This document shows, piece after piece, positions 17,078 to 25,493 of a stretch of DNA of 34,844 nucleotides (position 1 is its first letter; every line of letters begins with the position of its first letter). This DNA is from Gammaproteobacteria bacterium (GTDB lineage: Bacteria > Pseudomonadota > Gammaproteobacteria > DSM-16500), in contig JABDEM010000014.1 of assembly GCA_013287085.1 (NCBI GenBank), forward strand, positions 1-34,844. Reading direction: 5' to 3'. The notes beneath the pieces were generated by a model that was not told where the DNA came from, searched no databases, and saw only the letters and a list, made by a program, of their open reading frames with translations. Made by a program: the position numbers and the translations under genes.

Positions 17078-19507
17078 ATGAAAGGACCCATAATACTGGT
17101 TATTGAAGATAATCCTATTACTAGCAAAGTGCTAAGACTCGCCAGTCAAAGTGAAAATTACCAAATATTAGAAGCGCAAAGTGGCAAAAAAGGTTTAGAG
17201 CTTTTAAAACAGCATAAACCCCAAGTCGTTTTACAAGATTTAATTTTATCCGATGTGGATGGATATGAGCTCATTCGCCAACTACGCGCGCTCCCCGAAG
17301 GAAAAGAAATTCCCATTTTAGGATTGTCAGGTTTTTTTTCTGATACAGATACCACTAAGATTAAAGAAATAGGTTTTAATGAATTTTTAATCAAACCTCT
17401 AGAGATGAGTAGTTTAATCAATCTAATAAAATCCTATGTCTCACCTTCTAAAGATGCTCCCATAATGGATGGGAAGATAGGATTGGCGCAACGTTGTGGT
17501 TTACAAGCTGCGCAATTAAATTTATTGGGCGGGATAGCAGATGCCCTCACTGATAATACAATGAGCATTGAAGAAACATTACAAAATGTCCTTTTAAATT
17601 GTTTGGATTCTGCAGGTATATCAAAAGGGGCTCTCTATCTTCTAGATACAAATGCAAAGCTAAGATTAAAACATTTTATTGGTTATAAACAGGAAGATAA
17701 GACCTTATTAGAAAGTTTTTTTGGGCAATCAGAATTATTTAATAAAGCTTTTCGTGATCAAACTCCGATTCAGTTTCCCTCTAAAGAGGGAGCAAAAGAA
17801 ATCGAAAATAAATTTCTAAAACAAGCAGGTTTGCGCACCGCCTTAATCATTCCGCTTATTTCTCAAAAGAACTGCTTGGGTATTATGGTGTTAGGTTCTC
17901 TGGTCGATAATATCAGCGGAACTGAACCGCTTGTTTTTGGACGTGCTTTAGGAAGTCAAATTGGACAAGCCATTGGTTTATCAGACTCTTTTGAACAGCT
18001 TCACAATTCAGAAAAACACTACAAAACTATCATGCAACAGGCGAGTTGTGGGATTTTAATTTTAGACTTGGAAGGAAATATTTTAGAAATTAATACGGTA
18101 GGCGCAGCTATATTCGGTCGCAACAATGATCAATTGATTGGAAAAAATCTTAAAGAATTCGTGGTTTCTGAAGAGCACGATAAACTTTATCAAGAGTTTA
18201 AACATGTCAAAGAAAATAAAATTCTTACCGAAGGCCATATTCAAAGATTAGATGGATCAAGACGAGAGCTTGATGTATCAGCCACATTTATGGATGTAGG
18301 AGGAAAGAAATTAGTCGTCTCAATTATCAATGATATTACTGAAAAAAATAAATTAAAAATCCAATCCCTTCTGAATGACAAATTAACGACAGTGGGTACC
18401 CTTGCTGCTGGAGTAGTCCATGAAATAAATAATCCCATTGCCTGGATTATGGCAAATATTTCTTCCCTAACCTCAACAATGAAAACAATAAAATTAAGCG
18501 CAAAAGATGCGAGCCAACAAGAAGCAATCGATAAATTTAATGAAATTTTAGAAGAAACAGCACAAGGCGCCGAACGGATTCGCGACATTGTGAGTAATTT
18601 AAAATCGTTTGCTCGTGAGGGAGATAAAAAAGATAGCGAAATCCATTTGAACGATATTCTGAACGCAGCGATTAACATGTCTTTCCCTCAATATAAATAT
18701 AAAGCTACTCTTGAAAAAAACTTTTCACCAGACATCCCTGTTTTTTTGGCTAATAGTGGAAAATTACATCAAGTATTTTTAAATTTAATTGTAAATGCAG
18801 GTCAGGCTATTCCAGAAGGGAAAATTGCTAAAAATAAGATTTCAATACGAACTATACTAGAAGGTCAATTTGTTAAAGTTGACATTACAGATACTGGCGC
18901 AGGTATCCCATCCGATATTTTACCCCAAATATTTAATCCTTTTTTTACGACTAAATCTGCGGGAGGTGGGACGGGTTTGGGTCTCTATATTTGCCAAGAT
19001 ATTATACAAAATTTGGGTGGGAAAATAACCGTAAAGAGTGTCCCTGGCAAAGGAACTACTTTTTCAGTTTATCTCCCTATTTCAAAGAATGTCTCACAGG
19101 AGAAACAACCCATGAAAGCGGATAGCATGGTTTATACAAAAAATAAAAAAATATTAATCATAGATGATGAGCCGTCATTATTAAAAAGTATGGCAAGATT
19201 GCTTGAAGACTATCATCAAATCACAACCGCGAATGGTGGCCAAGCAGCGCTTGATTTGATAGTTAAAGACAACGGCAAATTTGATGTTATTATCAGCGAT
19301 CTTAGTATGCCTGATGTGGCAGGTCCTGATATTTATAAATATATTTCTGAAAAATATCCTGAGCTTAAAGAAAAAATAATATTTATTACGGGCGGCGCAT
19401 TTACTCCTAAATTACAAGAATTTCTTGATAGTATCCCTAACCTTTGTTTGGAAAAGCCATTTATGCGAGATGATCTTTTAAAAGCCATTGATAAATGCAC
19501 AAAGTAA
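17078..19507 (+). CDS. Hybrid histidine kinase REC-GAF-PAS-HK-REC
   Basis: An 809-residue soluble multi-domain kinase without membrane segments. Domains in order: receiver 1 (5-122, Asp54 in LQDLILSD, Lys106 in LIKPLE); GAF sensor (about 145-300); PAS (about 318-425); HisKA with His448 in AAGVVHEINNPIAW; HATPase with NLIVNAGQAI, DTGAGIPSD, FNPFFTTK and GGGTGLGL; a second receiver (690-809, Asp741 in VIISDLSMPD, lysine in LEKPFM). It can therefore take phosphate in at the N-terminus and pass it on. AAGGA lies nine bases before the ATG. The next gene follows after 12 bases, and the MHYT kinase diverges from it across a 144-base gap in which no convincing promoter was picked out. The three form a likely phosphorelay; the signal is unknown. 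Confidence 0.93.
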   Translation: MKGPIILVIEDNPITSKVLRLASQSENYQILEAQSGKKGLELLKQHKPQVVLQDLILSDVDGYELIRQLRALPEGKEIPILGLSGFFSDTDTTKIKEIGFNEFLIKPLEMSSLINLIKSYVSPSKDAPIMDGKIGLAQRCGLQAAQLNLLGGIADALTDNTMSIEETLQNVLLNCLDSAGISKGALYLLDTNAKLRLKHFIGYKQEDKTLLESFFGQSELFNKAFRDQTPIQFPSKEGAKEIENKFLKQAGLRTALIIPLISQKNCLGIMVLGSLVDNISGTEPLVFGRALGSQIGQAIGLSDSFEQLHNSEKHYKTIMQQASCGILILDLEGNILEINTVGAAIFGRNNDQLIGKNLKEFVVSEEHDKLYQEFKHVKENKILTEGHIQRLDGSRRELDVSATFMDVGGKKLVVSIINDITEKNKLKIQSLLNDKLTTVGTLAAGVVHEINNPIAWIMANISSLTSTMKTIKLSAKDASQQEAIDKFNEILEETAQGAERIRDIVSNLKSFAREGDKKDSEIHLNDILNAAINMSFPQYKYKATLEKNFSPDIPVFLANSGKLHQVFLNLIVNAGQAIPEGKIAKNKISIRTILEGQFVKVDITDTGAGIPSDILPQIFNPFFTTKSAGGGTGLGLYICQDIIQNLGGKITVKSVPGKGTTFSVYLPISKNVSQEKQPMKADSMVYTKNKKILIIDDEPSLLKSMARLLEDYHQITTANGGQAALDLIVKDNGKFDVIISDLSMPDVAGPDIYKYISEKYPELKEKIIFITGGAFTPKLQEFLDSIPNLCLEKPFMRDDLLKAIDKCTK

Positions 19508-19519
19508 AAGGAGATTGGT

Positions 19520-21076
19520 ATGATTGATGCTAAAAATGCAGATTTGTTGGCAAAGCTCATTGAAATTCGCAAACAAATTATTGACCAAATTGATCCTCTG
19601 AAAAATTATATAGATCAATTTTTAAAAAAAGATAAAGAAAATTTATCTGCAAGAAGTATAGAAGATATTAATACTATTAGCGAAGGATGCTCAGAGCTTC
19701 TTAATCAGTTATCCACTCAGCTATCAGAAGAAAATATCACTGCGCAAATAAATCAGGGGGTTAATTTAGATCAATACCTGTCTAAAATTCGACATGATTT
19801 GCATAATTCCATTAATATTATTCAAGGATATGGAGAGTTAGTATTAATTGAATTTCAGAAAGAACAAGCCACTACGCTGGTTATTAAATTTTCAGAAATA
19901 ATTTCTTTTATAAAACAAATTATAAGATTGGCTGATGAAATCAAACTACCGCAATCCGCTAAGATTACTCTAGATAAATATGAAAATATTATAGTTAAGC
20001 AACCGATTGAAGTGAAAGAGTATCAAGATTTTAAAGAAAAAATATCCATTCTGATTGTTGATGATCAGACACAAAACTGCCAACTTTTGGAACGCTATTT
20101 GCAGGAAATGGGGTATGAAAATATTTCTATTGCGCATGATGGAGCTCAAGCTTTAAATCAATTAACAAAGAAAAGCTTTAATTTAGTTTTGCTTGATTTG
20201 AGTATGCCAGGCATGTCCGGCAAAGAAGTGTTGGTAAAATTAAAAAAAGATATAGACATGCAACGCTTGATGGTCTTAATTATCACAGGTTTTGATGAAG
20301 TAGAACAAACGGTAGCTTGTCTCAAATTAGGAGCGGAAGATTTAATTTTAAAACCCTTTAACCAAGATTTGTTGCGTATTCGCATTAACGCATGCGTAGA
20401 AAAAAAATGGTATAAATATAAAGAAAACCTGTTTCGCTATCAGTTAGAGTTTGCAAGGCGACAGTTTGAGCGTTTGCTACAGTCTATATTTCCACCTTTT
20501 GTGGTAGACGAACTTATTAAAACGGGCGGAATTCAAACCAGAGAATATAAAAATGTAGCCATCTTGGTTGTTAATTTAGTTCATGCCCCCCACGAAGATG
20601 AAACACATGAACCTAAGGAAATAATTGAATATTTACAAAAACTAGCGGATATGGGCGATGCCGTTGCTATTAAATATAATGTACAAAAAATAAAAGCCAT
20701 CGGAGGCGGCTTTTTGGGAGCCGCAGGTATGCTTTTGAAAAGTGATAGCTCTGTCTTAGATTGCATTAAATGTGCTCATGAAATGTTTGAGCAAAGTGAG
20801 AAAAAAGGCTTGCAATGGAAACTAAACGCGGGGATTCATTATGGAAGCGTTGTCGGTGGAATGGTGGGGCATAGGCAGTATTCATTTGATATTTGGGGTG
20901 AGGCAGTGAATGTCTGTACGCGTATTCAGGCACTAGCTAAATCTAATACGATTTATCTTTCTAATTCAGCCTGGGAACAAGTCAAAGGAGTATGCGAAGG
21001 CGTATCTTTGGGCCAACATGAGGTAAAAGAAAAAACACCAATAGAGATTTTTGAATACCGAAATTTTAGGAAATGA
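19520..21076 (+). CDS. Receiver protein with a C2-like, metal-site-lacking cyclase domain
   Basis: A 518-residue soluble protein. Residues about 82-145 resemble a HisKA dimerisation helix (IRHDLHNSINIIQGYGELVL, His92), but no ATPase domain follows, so it may act as a phosphotransfer module. Residues 184-300 are a receiver (Asp226 in VLLDLSMPG, Lys288 in LKPF). Residues about 345-515 are a class III cyclase fold. Its first metal Asp position is Asn352 (ILVVNLV) and the second is Gly396 (KIKAIGGGFLGAAG), so both metal ligands are missing. Kept are Lys392, Asp467 in FDIWGEAVN, Asn474 and Arg478, the adenine and transition-state residues. This is the pattern of the C2 half of animal adenylyl cyclases. 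AAGGAG lies six bases upstream. It is probably co-transcribed with the hybrid kinase, which likely phosphorylates it. Alone it should not be an active cyclase. Confidence 0.88.
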   Translation: MIDAKNADLLAKLIEIRKQIIDQIDPLKNYIDQFLKKDKENLSARSIEDINTISEGCSELLNQLSTQLSEENITAQINQGVNLDQYLSKIRHDLHNSINIIQGYGELVLIEFQKEQATTLVIKFSEIISFIKQIIRLADEIKLPQSAKITLDKYENIIVKQPIEVKEYQDFKEKISILIVDDQTQNCQLLERYLQEMGYENISIAHDGAQALNQLTKKSFNLVLLDLSMPGMSGKEVLVKLKKDIDMQRLMVLIITGFDEVEQTVACLKLGAEDLILKPFNQDLLRIRINACVEKKWYKYKENLFRYQLEFARRQFERLLQSIFPPFVVDELIKTGGIQTREYKNVAILVVNLVHAPHEDETHEPKEIIEYLQKLADMGDAVAIKYNVQKIKAIGGGFLGAAGMLLKSDSSVLDCIKCAHEMFEQSEKKGLQWKLNAGIHYGSVVGGMVGHRQYSFDIWGEAVNVCTRIQALAKSNTIYLSNSAWEQVKGVCEGVSLGQHEVKEKTPIEIFEYRNFRK

Positions 21077-21078
21077 GC

Positions 21079-21084
21079 TATAAT
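21079..21084 (+). promoter_or_regulatory. -10 box for the glyQ operon
   Basis: A consensus TATAAT starts three bases after the stop of the preceding gene and 42 bases before glyQ. The best -35-like word, TTGAAT (21051-21056), is 22 bases away, too far for a standard promoter, so the -35 remains unclear. Confidence 0.45.
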
Positions 21085-21120
21085 TTTGCCTTTCTGAAGA
21101 TCGCTGATCATTGAGATACC

Positions 21121-22041
21121 ATGAAACAATCATACGACGTTAAAACCTTACAAGGCATGATCGCAGCTCTGCAAGCTTATTGGGCAGAACAAGGTTGCGT
21201 CATTGTCCAACCACTAGATATGGAAGTAGGAGCCGGCACTTTTCATCCGGCGAGTTTCCTACGCGCAGTAGGCCCCGAACCTTGGCGAGCAGCTTATGTG
21301 CAGCCGTGCCGCCGTCCCACCGATGGACGTTATGGCGAAAATCCAAACCGGGTTCAGCATTATTATCAATTCCAAGTAGTGTTAAAACCCTCCCCTGATA
21401 ATATCCAAGATCTTTATTTAGATTCATTACGTGTATTAGGCATAGACCCAGAAGTCGATGATATTCGTTTTGTGGAAGACAATTGGGAAGCTCCAACTTT
21501 AGGCGCTTGGGGTTTGGGTTGGGAAGTTTGGTTAAACGGCATGGAAATTACCCAGTTTACTTATTTTCAACAAGTGGGTGGCTTAGAATGTAAACCCGTG
21601 ACCGGGGAAATTACTTATGGCTTAGAACGTCTAGCGATGCCATTACAAGGCGTGAATAATTTATTTGATTTAGTCTGGGCTAAAACTCCCGCTGGTATTG
21701 TCACTTACGGTGATGTGTTTCATCAAAATGAAGTCGAGATGTCAAAATATAATTTTGAATTATCAGAGATTCCTATTTTATTTGAATTATTTTCTAAATA
21801 CGAACAAGAAAGCATGAGATTAATTGAAGCAAATCTACCTCTACCCGCTTATGAAATGGCTTTAAAAGCTTCTCACACATTTAATTTATTGGATGCGCGT
21901 CGCGCGATCTCGGTTACTGAACGTCAACAACATCTTTTAAAAATTCGTCGCATGTCCAAAGCCGTTGCCGAAAGTTATTATAAAATGCGTGAAGCTTTAG
22001 GTTTTCCTTTATTAAAAGTAAAGGAAAAAGCAAATGACTAA
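21121..22041 (+). CDS. glyQ: Glycyl-tRNA synthetase alpha subunit
   Basis: A 306-residue class II synthetase subunit that activates glycine and, with GlyS, charges tRNA-Gly. It shows the family signature from its start: [60 protein letters not shown] and [12 protein letters not shown]. Length matches E. coli GlyQ (303). The ribosome site is weak (GAG about six bases upstream). The stop overlaps the GlyS start by 8 bases, as expected for subunits made in equal amounts. Confidence 0.98.
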   Translation: MKQSYDVKTLQGMIAALQAYWAEQGCVIVQPLDMEVGAGTFHPASFLRAVGPEPWRAAYVQPCRRPTDGRYGENPNRVQHYYQFQVVLKPSPDNIQDLYLDSLRVLGIDPEVDDIRFVEDNWEAPTLGAWGLGWEVWLNGMEITQFTYFQQVGGLECKPVTGEITYGLERLAMPLQGVNNLFDLVWAKTPAGIVTYGDVFHQNEVEMSKYNFELSEIPILFELFSKYEQESMRLIEANLPLPAYEMALKASHTFNLLDARRAISVTERQQHLLKIRRMSKAVAESYYKMREALGFPLLKVKEKAND

Positions 22042-24112
22042 TTTTTTGGTAGAAATCCACACGGAAGAATTGCCTCCTAAAGCACTCTTGAAATTAGCCG
22101 AAAGTTTTAGGGAAGGTATAAAAAAAGGTTTAGCGGATGCAGAGCTTACTTTTTCTGACGCTGAATTTTTTGCAACCCCACGCCGTTTGGCTGTGAAAGT
22201 AAATCAACTCATGGAAAAACAAGCGGACAACATCGTTGAACGACGTGGACCTGCATGGGTTGCTGCTTTTGATGATAAAGGCAAGCCTACACAAGCCTGT
22301 CTGGGTTTTGCAAAATCGTGCGGTGTTTCAGTAGAAGAGTTAATGACGCTCGAAAATCCCCAAGGAAAATGGGTTGGCTTCAAACAAAAAGTCGCGGGGA
22401 AAACAGTACAAGAATTATTACCTAACATTGTACAAAATGCTTTAAATGCTTTGCCAATCCCAAAGCGCATGCGCTGGGGAAATAACAGCGTTGAATTTGT
22501 GCGGCCGGTTCACTCGGTTATTTTATTATATGGATCTAAAGTAATAGACGCTGAAATTTTAGGTTGCCGCTCCGGAAATATAACCGCCGGCCATCGTTTT
22601 CTCTGTAAAAAACCTTTAAAAATTTCTAACGCTGATGATTACGCAGATATTTTAGAAAAAAAAGGATTTGTGATTGCTGATTTTGAAAAGAGAAAAAATA
22701 AAATCATTGAACAAGTAAATTCATTGATAGAAAAAGATGAACGGGTGGATATAAATGATGATTTGGATTTACTAGAAGAAGTGACGAGTTTAGTTGAATG
22801 GCCTGTTGCGCTTTTGGGTAAATTTGATTCTGACTTTCTTAAAGTGCCACAAGAAATATTAATTTCAGCTATGAAAAGCCACCAACGATATTTTCCTTTA
22901 ACAAACATTCGTCGAGAGTTAGTAGCAAAATTTATTGTGATTTGTAATATTGAAAGCAATAATACACAACAAGTTATTGATGGTAATGAACGAGTATTGA
23001 GAGCCCGTTTATCTGATGCCGCATTCTTTTATCAAATGGATAACAAAATTAAATTAATTGATCGTGTCGATAAACTATCTACGGTAGTTTACCAAGAAAA
23101 ACTAGGCACGTTGTTAAATAAAGTTAACCGGTTGGCACATCTCTCGGGGTATATTGCGAGAAAGTTAGGGTTTTCTTCTAAAGAAATTACCTTTGCAGAA
23201 GAAGCAGGCAAGTTATCCAAAGCTGATTTAACCACAGAACTGGTAGGCGAATTTCCTGAATTACAAGGGGTGGTTGGATATTATTATGCGCAAAATAATG
23301 TAGACGAAGTTGTAGCGAGAGCCATTAGAGATCAATATTTGACTAAGGTGGCAGAAGAACCAAGTGAGCCCGTTACGCGAGCTTTAGCATTAGCAGATCG
23401 TTTGGACCATCTTGTTGGTTTTTTTGGTATGGGTCTTATTCCTACCGGAGAAAAAGATCCGTTTGCTTTGCGGCGTGCAGCGATAATGCTTATTAATTTT
23501 CTTAAATTTGGACCCAATCTAGATTTATATGATTCCTTGCAGAGGGCAGTTGAGCTTTACGATGATCAGAAATTAGTATTAACCAATAAAAATGTAGTGC
23601 CTGAAATATGGAACTTTATATTGGATCGTATCCGTTCATTATATCGGTCACAAGGAATAAGTGCTGGCGTTGTTTCGTCAGTATTGGTTCTTGATCGTAG
23701 AAGTATTTTTGATATTGATAGCCGTATTAAGGCAGTAAATAAATTTAAAGAATTGCCGCAAGCCGAAGCGCTTAGTATTGCAAACAAACGAGTTAGCAAT
23801 ATTTTAAGTAAATATGAAAAGCCCATTGAATTAAAGAGTGTAGACTCAAATTTATTTGAACATGAATCAGAAAGAGTTCTAGCAAATGAATTAAGCAAGC
23901 AAGCGGATGCTATAGCTGCTTTAGCTCAAAAAAGTGAATACGAAAAAATATTAACTCATTTGGCTGAACTCCGTGATCCCGTTGATCAATTCTTCGATCA
24001 TGTATTAGTCATGGCTGAAGATCAGAAACTACGCGAGAATCGTCTACTTTTGTTAAAAAAACTGCGAGAGTTGTTTTTACAAGTAGCGGATATCGCTTTA
24101 TTACAGCAGTAA
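22034..24112 (+). CDS. glyS: Glycyl-tRNA synthetase beta subunit
   Basis: A 692-residue subunit (E. coli GlyS 689) carrying tRNA recognition and anticodon-binding parts of the heterotetrameric enzyme. Recognisable segments are the N-terminal [36 protein letters not shown], the middle [14 protein letters not shown], and [32 protein letters not shown]. The C-terminal [13 protein letters not shown] is the anticodon-binding region. AAGGA lies eight bases before its ATG, inside glyQ. It is followed after six bases by gmhB. Confidence 0.98.
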   Translation: MTNFLVEIHTEELPPKALLKLAESFREGIKKGLADAELTFSDAEFFATPRRLAVKVNQLMEKQADNIVERRGPAWVAAFDDKGKPTQACLGFAKSCGVSVEELMTLENPQGKWVGFKQKVAGKTVQELLPNIVQNALNALPIPKRMRWGNNSVEFVRPVHSVILLYGSKVIDAEILGCRSGNITAGHRFLCKKPLKISNADDYADILEKKGFVIADFEKRKNKIIEQVNSLIEKDERVDINDDLDLLEEVTSLVEWPVALLGKFDSDFLKVPQEILISAMKSHQRYFPLTNIRRELVAKFIVICNIESNNTQQVIDGNERVLRARLSDAAFFYQMDNKIKLIDRVDKLSTVVYQEKLGTLLNKVNRLAHLSGYIARKLGFSSKEITFAEEAGKLSKADLTTELVGEFPELQGVVGYYYAQNNVDEVVARAIRDQYLTKVAEEPSEPVTRALALADRLDHLVGFFGMGLIPTGEKDPFALRRAAIMLINFLKFGPNLDLYDSLQRAVELYDDQKLVLTNKNVVPEIWNFILDRIRSLYRSQGISAGVVSSVLVLDRRSIFDIDSRIKAVNKFKELPQAEALSIANKRVSNILSKYEKPIELKSVDSNLFEHESERVLANELSKQADAIAALAQKSEYEKILTHLAELRDPVDQFFDHVLVMAEDQKLRENRLLLLKKLRELFLQVADIALLQQ

Positions 24113-24118
24113 GGATCT

Positions 24119-24667
24119 ATGAAATTTATATTATTAGACCGAGATGGTGTTATTAATTTTGATTCTAAAGATTATATAAAATCAGCAGCTGAATGGCAGG
24201 CAATTCCTGGAAGTTTAGAGGCGATTGTTGAATTAAATCGCGTGGGCTATCGTGTAATAGTAGTGACCAATCAGTCGGGTTTGGCCAGAGGGTTATTTGA
24301 ACGATATGCTCTGGATGAGATGCATGAAAAATTTACTAGTCAATTAGCAAAATTGGGTGGGCATATAGAAGAAATATTTATTTGTCCTCATCATCCGGAT
24401 GATAACTGTGAATGTCGCAAACCAAAACCGGGTTTATTTGATCAAGCCAAAGAAAAATATCAAATTCATATGACTGAAACTTATTACATAGGCGATACTT
24501 TTTCTGATATGCAAGCAGCGGGTGCTGCCGGGTGTTTGCCCATTTTAGTTTTAACGGGTAAAGGCCAAGAGACACTAGAAAAAAATCCTGAGTTAGATTC
24601 TATTTTACATTTTGAAAATTTAGCTGCTGCGGTTAAATTTATTTTAAAAAGTGAACCGCATGAATAA
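24119..24667 (+). CDS. gmhB: D-glycero-beta-D-manno-heptose-1,7-bisphosphate 7-phosphatase
   Basis: A 182-residue HAD-superfamily phosphatase making heptose 1-phosphate for the lipopolysaccharide inner core. The catalytic motif is LLDRDGVIN (Asp7 and Asp9). Motif II is VVTNQSG, and the zinc loop CPHHPDDNCECRKPKPG (Cys89 to Cys99) marks GmhB; GDTFSDMQAA is motif IV. It follows glyS directly, an order also known from Pseudomonas and Legionella-type genomes. AAGGA sits only three bases before the ATG. The presence of the gene implies an LPS with heptose or ADP-heptose synthesis. Confidence 0.95.
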   Translation: MKFILLDRDGVINFDSKDYIKSAAEWQAIPGSLEAIVELNRVGYRVIVVTNQSGLARGLFERYALDEMHEKFTSQLAKLGGHIEEIFICPHHPDDNCECRKPKPGLFDQAKEKYQIHMTETYYIGDTFSDMQAAGAAGCLPILVLTGKGQETLEKNPELDSILHFENLAAAVKFILKSEPHE

Positions 24668-25391
24668 AATTATTTTATTTTTTCGTTCATTAATATTTTC
24701 TATTTATATGATTTTGGCAGCGACCATTTATAGTTTCTTTTGTATCTTAGCTTTTCCCCTCCCTTTTCGTTTTCGTTACAAAATGATAGTGGCTTGGACT
24801 GGCTCCGTTTTGTGGGTATTAAAAAAAGTCTGTCGTATCGATTATCAAATAGAAGGTTTAGAGAATATTCCTAAAGATAGAAACGGAATAGTATTGAGCA
24901 AACATCAATCGACATGGGAAACTTTTTTTCTCCAAGGCCTTTTTCCAGAAGCGGCCATTATATTAAAGAGGGAGTTATTATGGATTCCTTTTTTTGGATG
25001 GGGTTTAGCCATCATAGAGCCCATTTCCATTAATCGCAGCAGTATCACCGCTATTAAACAAATAATACAAAAAGGCAGAAAATGTTTAGAAAGCGGTCGC
25101 TGGATATTGGTTTACCCAGAAGGAACGCGGATACCGCCAGGACAAACAGGTATATATAGAATGGGTGGGGCAAAGTTAGCTGAACAAACCGGCTATCCTG
25201 TGATTCCTGTCGCTCACAATGCGGGGCGCTTTTGGCCACGCCGTAGTTTTATAAAATACCCGGGCACTATTAAGGTCGTCATTGGTCCCTTAATAGAAAC
25301 CAAAGGCTTGTCGGCTGATCAAATATTGAACCAAGCAAAAAACTGGATTGAAACCACTATGTTACGGTTAGATAAATCTTCTTTTAATTAA
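24660..25391 (+). CDS. plsC: 1-acylglycerol-3-phosphate O-acyltransferase family protein
   Basis: A membrane acyltransferase of the PlsC (LPLAT) family that adds the second acyl chain in phosphatidic acid synthesis. The ATG at 24660 gives 243 residues and overlaps the end of gmhB by 8 bases. A GTG at 24651 is also possible but has no better ribosome site. Residues 5-37 form one or two membrane helices. The catalytic motif is LSKHQSTWET (His82 and Glu87, the H-x4-E form seen in this subgroup). Block III is VYPEGTRIPPG, and GYPVIPVAHN is block IV. The last gene of the glyQ operon, as in other gammaproteobacteria. The exact acyl substrate is not shown by the sequence. Confidence 0.87.
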   Translation: MNKIILFFRSLIFSIYMILAATIYSFFCILAFPLPFRFRYKMIVAWTGSVLWVLKKVCRIDYQIEGLENIPKDRNGIVLSKHQSTWETFFLQGLFPEAAIILKRELLWIPFFGWGLAIIEPISINRSSITAIKQIIQKGRKCLESGRWILVYPEGTRIPPGQTGIYRMGGAKLAEQTGYPVIPVAHNAGRFWPRRSFIKYPGTIKVVIGPLIETKGLSADQILNQAKNWIETTMLRLDKSSFN

Positions 25392-25423
25392 AATAGTTAA
25401 TAAAATCATCTTCTTGTCAAAAT

Positions 25424-25451
25424 TTGCATAATCTCAAATCAGGACTATACT
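25424..25451 (+). promoter_or_regulatory. Possible promoter of the type I secretion operon
   Basis: TTGCAT (25424-25429), a 16-base spacer and TATACT (25446-25451) precede the ABC transporter gene by about 40 bases. A short GGTTG/CAACC inverted repeat (25452-25456 and 25471-25475) lies in the leader. Confidence 0.4.
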
Positions 25452-25493
25452 GGTTGTATAACGTTCTTTGCAACCGAGTTTGGGAGAACTAAA

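Noticed and set aside
21180..21496. Open frames on both strands inside glyQ
   Set aside because: They lie within a highly conserved synthetase gene, have Arg/Ser-rich or unrecognisable products and no ribosome sites.
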